Part shown: positions 21,126 to 25,602 of the stretch, piece after piece
Layout of the letters: every line of letters starts with the position of its first letter
Numbering within the stretch: the first letter of the stretch is position 1
Source: DATEBA01 sp035288045
Lineage (GTDB): Bacteria > Actinomycetota > UBA4738 > HRBIN12
Assembly (NCBI GenBank): GCA_035288045.1
Contig: DATEBA010000041.1
Span: forward strand, 1-25,602
Length of the DNA: 25,602 nucleotides
Direction: 5' to 3'
Program-made: the position numbers and the translations under genes
The notes under the pieces: generated by a model
Database searches by the model: none
Seen by the model: only the letters and a program-made list of their open reading frames with translations
What the model was told of the DNA's origin: nothing

Positions 21126-22448
21126 GTGGGAAGGCTCTTCGGCACCGACGGCGTGCGCGGCCTCGCGGGAAACGAGCTCTCCAGCGAGCTCGCGTTCGCG
21201 CTCGGTCGATCCGCCGTCGTCGTGCTCGGCCCGGAAGGCGGCGCCGCGCCCTCGTTTGTCGTCGGGCGCGACCCGCGCGAGTCCGGCGAGCTCCTGGAGG
21301 ACGCGCTCGTCGAGGGGATCCGGAGCGCTGGTGGCGACGTCGTGCTCGCGGGGGTAGTTCCCACGCCTGCCGTGGCTTTCCTCACCGTGGACCTCGGGGC
21401 GGCCTCCGGGGTCGTGATCTCGGCGTCACACAACCCGCCGGAGTACAACGGCATCAAGTTCTTCGGGCCCTCCGGCACGAAGCTCGCCGACGACATCGAG
21501 GACGAGATCGAAGCGGGGCTGGACCGGCCCGCTTCGAGCACCGCCACCGGCAGCATCGTGCCGGCGGGCGACGCGGTCGATCGCTATCTCGACCACGTGG
21601 CCGCGGCCGCCGAGGCGCCGCTCGACGGGATGCGGGTGGTGGTCGACTGCGCGAACGGGGCGGCATCGGCTTTCGCGCCCGAGGTGCTGCGTCGCCTGGG
21701 CGCGCAGGTCGAGCCGATCTTCGACCGTCCGGACGGGACGAACATAAACGTCGGGTGCGGTGCCTTGCACCCCGAAGTCGTGACGGCCGCGGTCGTCCGG
21801 GCAGGGGCCGACGTGGGGGTGGCCCACGACGGAGACGCCGACCGCGCCCTCTTCTCCGACGCCGCCGGCAACGTGCTCGACGGCGACCACGTGCTCGCCG
21901 CGTGCGCGATCGACCTGAAGGAGCTGGGACGCCTTCCGGGGGGCACCGTTGTGACCACCGTGATGGCCAACCTGGGGTTCCACCGCGCGATGGAGGCCGC
22001 CGGCATCACCGTCGTGTCGGCCGCCGTGGGGGACCGCTACGTGTTGGAGGAGATGCAGCGGACCGGCGCCGCGCTCGGCGGCGAGCAGTCGGGCCACATC
22101 GTGTTCGCGGAGCACGCGAGCACCGGCGACGGTCTCCTGACGGCGGTGCGGTTCCTTTCCCTCGCAGCCCGGCGCGGCGCGACGGTCGCCGAGCTTGCAT
22201 CGGCGGTTCGGAAGTTCCCTCAGGTCTTGGAGAACGTGACCGTGTCCGAGCCCGGTGCTGTCGTCCGGTCCGAGTCGGTCTCTCTTGCCGTTAGAGCAGC
22301 CGAAGCAGCCCTGAGCGGCGACGGCCGCGTTCTGGTTCGCCCCTCGGGCACGGAGCCGCTCGTGCGCATCATGGTCGAGGCCTCGACCGAGGCGGCCGCA
22401 CGCGCGCACACGGAGGCGATCGCCTCGGTCGTGCGTGCCCACGGATGA
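21126..22448 (+). CDS. glmM: Phosphoglucosamine mutase
   Basis: A 440-residue enzyme that converts glucosamine-6-phosphate to glucosamine-1-phosphate for UDP-GlcNAc and peptidoglycan synthesis. It begins GRLFGTDGVRG. The phosphoserine is Ser101 in SASHNPPEYNGIKF, the metal loop is DGDADR (235-240), the sugar-binding loop GGEQSGH, and the phosphate-binding loop RPSGTEPLVRIM. The start is GTG at 21126, without a Shine-Dalgarno sequence. It follows arsC by 11 bases. In related genomes glmM usually follows rpsI, so the ars cassette separates them here. Confidence 0.97.
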   Translation: MGRLFGTDGVRGLAGNELSSELAFALGRSAVVVLGPEGGAAPSFVVGRDPRESGELLEDALVEGIRSAGGDVVLAGVVPTPAVAFLTVDLGAASGVVISASHNPPEYNGIKFFGPSGTKLADDIEDEIEAGLDRPASSTATGSIVPAGDAVDRYLDHVAAAAEAPLDGMRVVVDCANGAASAFAPEVLRRLGAQVEPIFDRPDGTNINVGCGALHPEVVTAAVVRAGADVGVAHDGDADRALFSDAAGNVLDGDHVLAACAIDLKELGRLPGGTVVTTVMANLGFHRAMEAAGITVVSAAVGDRYVLEEMQRTGAALGGEQSGHIVFAEHASTGDGLLTAVRFLSLAARRGATVAELASAVRKFPQVLENVTVSEPGAVVRSESVSLAVRAAEAALSGDGRVLVRPSGTEPLVRIMVEASTEAAARAHTEAIASVVRAHG

Positions 22449-22489
22449 CGTAGGCCGTTCGGGTCATCGTCCCGCGCAACCCCCCCTGC

Positions 22490-22495
22490 TACCCT
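22490..22495 (+). promoter_or_regulatory. Candidate -10 box for glmS, very short leader
   Basis: TACCCT lies eleven bases before the glmS ATG, and the intervening GGGTTTCCCTC holds no Shine-Dalgarno sequence. A start about seven bases after the box would leave a leader of only a few bases. The 58-base gap after glmM is otherwise featureless. No glmS ribozyme is possible in so short a gap. Confidence 0.4.
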
Positions 22496-22506
22496 GGGTT
22501 TCCCTC

Positions 22507-24339
22507 ATGTGCGGCATCGTGGGCTACGTCGGGCCCGACGAGGCACTGCCGATCATCCTCGAAGGCCTCCGGAGGCTGGAGTATCGCGGATACGACTCCG
22601 CGGGAGTCGCGCTGCTCGACGGCGAGCTCCGGGTGGCCAAGCGTGCGGGCAAGCTGGCGGAGCTCGAGCACGCACTCGACGCCGGCGAGCGGCCGACAGG
22701 ACGGATCGGGATGGGGCACACGAGGTGGGCGACGCACGGCGAGCCCAGCGACGCGAACGCGCATCCTCACACCGACTGCCGCGGCCGGATCGCGGTCATA
22801 CACAACGGGATCATCGAGAACTTCGCCCGCTTGCGGGCGAGCCTGGAGAAGGAGGGGCACACCCTCGTCTCGGACACAGACACCGAATGCATCGCTCATC
22901 TGATCGAGGACCACATCGAGGCAGGGCCCGGGCTCGCCGACGCCGTGCGAGCCGCCGTCCGCGAGCTCGAGGGCGCGTTCTCGCTTGTCGCCCTCTCGAT
23001 CGACGATCCGGGCGTGATAGTGGGCGTGAAGGTCTCCTCGCCCCTCGTCGTCGGGCTCGGCGAGGGCGAGAACCTCCTAGCGTCCGACATCCCGGCCCTC
23101 CTTCAGCGGACACACCGAGTGATCCCGGTGCTCGAGGGCCAGGTGGTGGAGGTCCGGCGCGACGGCGTCGTCTTCACCGACTTCGACGGGAACGTCGTCG
23201 AGCACGAGCCGCTAGAGGTCGACTGGGACGTGGCACGCGCCCAGAAGGGCGGCTTCGACGACTTCATGCTGAAGGAGATCCACGACCAGCCCGCGGCCGT
23301 CCGGGACACGCTGGTCGGGCGGGTCGACGAATCGGGCCGGCTGGCGCTCGACGACCTCCGGGTCTCCGACGACGTGCTCCGGGAGGTGAACAAGGTCTTC
23401 GTGGTCGCCTGCGGGACGGCGTTCCACGCGGGGCTCGTGGCGAAGTACGCGATCGAGCACTGGACGCGGCTCCCCGTCGAGATCGAGATCGCGTCGGAGT
23501 TTCGGTACCGCGACCCGGTCCTCGGCCCGGACACCCTTACTCTTGCCGTCTCGCAATCCGGCGAGACGATCGACACCCTCGAGGCGGCGCGTCACGCTGC
23601 CAGGCAGGGCTCGCACGTCATGGCGGTGACCAACACCTTGGGGTCCTCGCTCGCACGCGAGGCCGAGGGCGTGCTCTACACGCACGCGGGGCCCGAGATC
23701 GGAGTCGCGGCGACGAAGACGTTCACCACGCAGATGGTCGCGCTCGATGTCGCCGCGTTGTTCCTCGCGCAGGTCCGCGGCGCGATGTTCCCCGAGGAGA
23801 TCGCCGAGGTCGTGGATCGCCTGCGCGAGCTTCCGGGACAGGTGGAGGAGGCGCTCGCGCTCGACCCGAAGGTGCACGAGCTCGCCGAGAGGTTCCACGA
23901 TGCTCGGGACTTCCTGTTCATCGGCCGGCACACGGGCTACCCGTCCGCGCTCGAGGGGGCGCTCAAGCTGAAGGAGATCTCCTACATCCACGCGGAGGGC
24001 TACCCGGCGGGCGAGCTGAAGCACGGTCCGATCGCGCTCGTCGAGCCCGGCGTGCCCGTCGTGGCCGTCGCGACGGAGTGCCACGTCTACCCGAAGGTGC
24101 TCTCGAACATCCAGGAGGTGAAGGCGCGCGGAGCCGACGTGATCGCCGTGGCGAGCGAGGGCGACCGTGAGATCACGAGGCTCACCGACCACGTTCTTTA
24201 CGTGCCACGCACGCCGGAGCTGCTCTCGCCTGTGGTCGTCTCGGTGCCCATGCAGCTCCTCGCGTATCACATCGCCAAGCTCCGTGGCTGCGACGTGGAT
24301 CAGCCGCGGAACCTCGCGAAGAGCGTCACGGTCGAATAA
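22507..24339 (+). CDS. glmS: Glutamine--fructose-6-phosphate aminotransferase
   Basis: A 610-residue enzyme making glucosamine-6-phosphate from fructose-6-phosphate and glutamine. Cys2 (MCGIVGYVG) is the glutaminase nucleophile once Met is removed. HTRWATHGEP and HNGIIENF complete the N-terminal amidotransferase domain. Two SIS domains follow, with ACGTAFHAGL, SQSGETIDTLEAAR, and ELKHGPIALVE. The end is PRNLAKSVTVE, as in the family. ATG at 22507 is fixed by the need for Cys2. Together with GlmM it feeds cell-wall synthesis. Confidence 0.98.
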   Translation: MCGIVGYVGPDEALPIILEGLRRLEYRGYDSAGVALLDGELRVAKRAGKLAELEHALDAGERPTGRIGMGHTRWATHGEPSDANAHPHTDCRGRIAVIHNGIIENFARLRASLEKEGHTLVSDTDTECIAHLIEDHIEAGPGLADAVRAAVRELEGAFSLVALSIDDPGVIVGVKVSSPLVVGLGEGENLLASDIPALLQRTHRVIPVLEGQVVEVRRDGVVFTDFDGNVVEHEPLEVDWDVARAQKGGFDDFMLKEIHDQPAAVRDTLVGRVDESGRLALDDLRVSDDVLREVNKVFVVACGTAFHAGLVAKYAIEHWTRLPVEIEIASEFRYRDPVLGPDTLTLAVSQSGETIDTLEAARHAARQGSHVMAVTNTLGSSLAREAEGVLYTHAGPEIGVAATKTFTTQMVALDVAALFLAQVRGAMFPEEIAEVVDRLRELPGQVEEALALDPKVHELAERFHDARDFLFIGRHTGYPSALEGALKLKEISYIHAEGYPAGELKHGPIALVEPGVPVVAVATECHVYPKVLSNIQEVKARGADVIAVASEGDREITRLTDHVLYVPRTPELLSPVVVSVPMQLLAYHIAKLRGCDVDQPRNLAKSVTVE

Positions 24340-24342
24340 CCA

Positions 24343-24359
24343 GGGCGGATCTTCCGCCC
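24343..24359 (+). terminator. Hairpin after glmS
   Basis: GGGCGGA, loop TCT, TCCGCCC is a perfect 7-bp stem three bases after the glmS stop. GTCACGC follows, not a T-run, so it resembles the I-shaped hairpins suggested as terminators in high-GC actinobacteria. The next gene is a secreted protein unrelated to glmS, which fits a transcript end here. Confidence 0.6.
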
Positions 24360-24394
24360 GTCACGCACACATCCCCCCGAGGCATGGAGGGGAC

Positions 24395-24994
24395 ATGAGG
24401 CGGCTCCTGAGGATAGGGATCGTCACCGCGGCCGTCGGGCTGATCGTGGCGGGCACGGCGGCGCCCTGTTTCGCGTGCTCGTGCGCGTTCGTTCCCCCCA
24501 GGCGGGCGCTACAGGGAGCGGAGGCCGCGTTCGTCGGAACGCTCGTCTCCCGTGAGGAGCCGGCCGCCGAGGACGGGCTGATCAACACCGGGCAGCAGGT
24601 CGATTGGACCTTCGACGTCGACGAGGTGCTCGTCGGCTCGTTGGCGGATCCGCTCGTGGTACGCAGCGCCTGGTCGGGTGCGTCCTGCGGGATCGAGGTA
24701 CGGGAGGGGCAGCAGGTCGGCCTGATCCTCTTCGAGGAGGAAGGCGTGTGGAGCTCAGGTCTGTGCTCCCAGTACGGAGCGAACGAGCTCTCTCGGGCCG
24801 CCGCGGACCTCGGCGTCTCCGGGACGATCGCCGGAGGCGCGGGCCCGCTATCGACAGACGGCGGCGCGCCGAAGGCGGTCGCGATACCGGAGGCCGCCGG
24901 AGGGAACGTGTGGCCGTGGCTCGCCGCGGGCGGCGCCCTGGTCGTGGTGCTTTTCGTGCTGGGGAACCGCGGGACGAGGGCGGGCGCGGGGTAG
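24395..24994 (+). CDS. Membrane-anchored NTR/TIMP-like secreted protein
   Basis: A 199-residue protein. Residues 1-27 form a signal peptide (RRLLRIGIVTAAVGLIVAG), followed by ACSCAF with Cys28 and Cys30 at the mature N-terminus. A beta-rich region contains ALQGAEAAFVGTL, WTFDVDEVLVG, and Cys98 and Cys124 (GASCGIEV, GLCSQYG). The Cys-x-Cys start and order of strands resemble bacterial netrin/TIMP-like domains of unknown role. A transmembrane segment (about 173-190) and a short Arg-containing end suggest anchoring with the domain outside. Cys25 could also suggest a lipoprotein, but no clear lipobox is seen. ATG at 24395 has GGAGGGG upstream. Confidence 0.78.
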   Translation: MRRLLRIGIVTAAVGLIVAGTAAPCFACSCAFVPPRRALQGAEAAFVGTLVSREEPAAEDGLINTGQQVDWTFDVDEVLVGSLADPLVVRSAWSGASCGIEVREGQQVGLILFEEEGVWSSGLCSQYGANELSRAAADLGVSGTIAGGAGPLSTDGGAPKAVAIPEAAGGNVWPWLAAGGALVVVLFVLGNRGTRAGAG

Positions 24995-25011
24995 CCGGCA
25001 GCGGCCTCGGC

Positions 25012-25017
25012 TACGCT
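25012..25017 (+). promoter_or_regulatory. Candidate -10 box for acpS, leaderless
   Basis: TACGCT ends seven bases before the acpS GTG at 25024, so transcription would begin at the start codon itself. TCCACC lies between and cannot act as a Shine-Dalgarno sequence. Of the similar boxes in this window it has the spacing closest to a true leaderless start. Confidence 0.45.
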
Positions 25018-25023
25018 TCCACC

Positions 25024-25398
25024 GTGAACATCGTCGGCGTGGGCGTCGACATCTGCGACGTGGGCCGCATGCGGCGCGCGCTCGAGCGCCATCCGTCGAT
25101 GCCCTCCCGGGTCTTCACCGAGGAGGAGGTGGCTTACTGCGAGACCAAGGCCGCGCCAGCCGAGTGCTACGCGGGAAGGTTCGCAGCGCGTGAGGCCGTG
25201 ATCAAGGCGCTCGGCGGCGTGCGCGGCGGGAGGTGGAAGGACATAAGCGTGGCGAGGGCGCCGAGCGGCGCCCCGGGGATCATGCTCGCCGGCGCCGCGA
25301 AGGCGCGTGCGGACGTACTGGGTATCGAGCGCCTGCTCATCTCGTTCGCCCACGAGAGGGACGCCGCCGTCGCGTTCTGCATGGCGGTGGGGCGGTGA
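25024..25398 (+). CDS. acpS: Holo-[acyl-carrier-protein] synthase
   Basis: A 124-residue enzyme that moves 4'-phosphopantetheine from CoA to a serine of acyl carrier protein, activating fatty-acid synthesis. GVGVDICDVGRM holds the magnesium-binding Asp, and FAAREAVIKAL the second conserved Glu/Lys pair. SFAHERDAAVAF matches the usual SxSHt region near the end, with Phe-Ala in place of the usual Ile/Leu-Ser-His context. GTG at 25024 lies just after a TACGCT box. The TGA overlaps the next gene by four bases. Confidence 0.95.
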   Translation: MNIVGVGVDICDVGRMRRALERHPSMPSRVFTEEEVAYCETKAAPAECYAGRFAAREAVIKALGGVRGGRWKDISVARAPSGAPGIMLAGAAKARADVLGIERLLISFAHERDAAVAFCMAVGR

Positions 25399-25602
25399 AG
25401 CCGATCCTCGCGCCCGAGGAGAGCGCCGCCCTCGACCGCGCCTCGCGAGAGCGGGGCGTCGAGGCGACATCGCTCATGGAACGCGCGGGAAGGGAGGTCG
25501 CCCGCGCGGCGGTCGACGCGACCGGCGGCGTCTACGGGCGGCGCGCGGTGGTCGTCTGCGGCAAGGGGAACAACGGAGGCGACGGGTTCGTGGCGGCGCG
25601 CT
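25395..25602 (+). CDS. nnrD: NAD(P)H-hydrate repair protein, epimerase domain (partial)
   Basis: Sixty-nine codons run off the end of the window. MKPILAPEESAALDRASRER, then MERAGREVARA, and CGKGNNGGDGFVAAR match the YjeF_N (NAD(P)H-hydrate epimerase) domain. In many bacteria this domain is fused to an ADP-dependent dehydratase, and the pair repairs hydrated NADH and NADPH. The second domain would lie beyond the window, so the symbol for the bifunctional form is provisional (nnrE if the epimerase stands alone). GTG at 25395 overlaps the acpS TGA. acpS next to this gene is common in actinobacteria. Confidence 0.92.
   Translation, partial: MKPILAPEESAALDRASRERGVEATSLMERAGREVARAAVDATGGVYGRRAVVVCGKGNNGGDGFVAAR

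Noticed and set aside
21426..22442. A 338-codon minus-strand frame opposite glmM
   Set aside because: Low-complexity Arg/His/Gly sequence opposite a well-supported gene, without a ribosome-binding site or domain.
22449..22506. A glmS ribozyme upstream of glmS
   Set aside because: The gap is 58 bases, far too short for the ribozyme, and lacks any suitable structure.
22509..24170. A 553-codon plus-strand frame overlapping glmS
   Set aside because: It is an arginine-rich frame shift of glmS with no family features.
23212..24270. A 352-codon minus-strand frame opposite glmS
   Set aside because: Antisense shadow of a conserved enzyme, with biased composition only.

Overview
The window is a high-GC segment of a bacterial chromosome, most likely from a deep-branching member of the Actinomycetota. 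The evidence is the base composition, the gene order (S10-spc-alpha cluster, then rplM-rpsI-glmM-glmS-acpS-nnr), the frequent GTG starts, a four-cysteine S14, and proteins resembling actinobacterial forms such as a CgArsR-like ArsR. I cannot name a genus or family. No tRNA, rRNA, CRISPR array or insertion sequence was seen. The genes are packed tightly and many starts overlap the preceding stop by 1, 4 or more bases, which suggests translational coupling.

Bases 1-12239 hold the end of tuf and an unbroken ribosomal-protein operon: rpsJ, rplC, rplD, rplW, rplB, rpsS, rplV, rpsC, rplP, rpmC, rpsQ, rplN, rplX, rplE, rpsN, rpsH, rplF, rplR, rpsE, rpmD, rplO. It continues into secY, adk and map. 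These genes build both ribosomal subunits, insert membrane proteins, balance adenylates and trim the N-terminal methionine. On the opposite strand at 12268-14217 sits a large secreted protein with LVIVD beta-propeller repeats, an inserted PA-like domain and a calcium-loop motif. It splits the usual map-infA junction.

Bases 14443-17713 resume with infA (own promoter, TTG start), rpmJ, rpsM, rpsK, rpoA, rplQ and truA. rpsD, which usually lies between rpsK and rpoA, is absent, and two hairpins occupy that gap. truA has no standard start codon ahead of its conserved N-terminus; an ACG lies where the start is expected. A VOC-family gene follows, then rplM and rpsI. rplM has a strong consensus-like promoter, and its product ends in a histone-H1-like lysine/alanine tail.

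Bases 19343-21114 hold a small DUF2007-type gene on the minus strand and a compact arsenic operon, arsR-arsM-arsC. The operon is preceded by a promoter and an inverted-repeat operator, and no arsenite efflux pump is present in the window. Bases 21126-25602 hold the UDP-GlcNAc precursor genes glmM and glmS, a membrane-anchored NTR/TIMP-like secreted protein, acpS, and the start of an NAD(P)H-hydrate repair gene that runs off the end. Several start codons here (secY, glmM, glmS, acpS) lie 6-11 bases after a TANNNT box with no Shine-Dalgarno sequence, suggesting leaderless or near-leaderless transcripts.

No wholly unknown multi-gene system is obvious. The most unusual items are the LVIVD/PA protein, the missing truA start, the low-complexity tails on S3, L29 and L13, the missing rpsD, the pump-less arsRMC cassette, and a His-to-Leu change in the conserved loop of L2.
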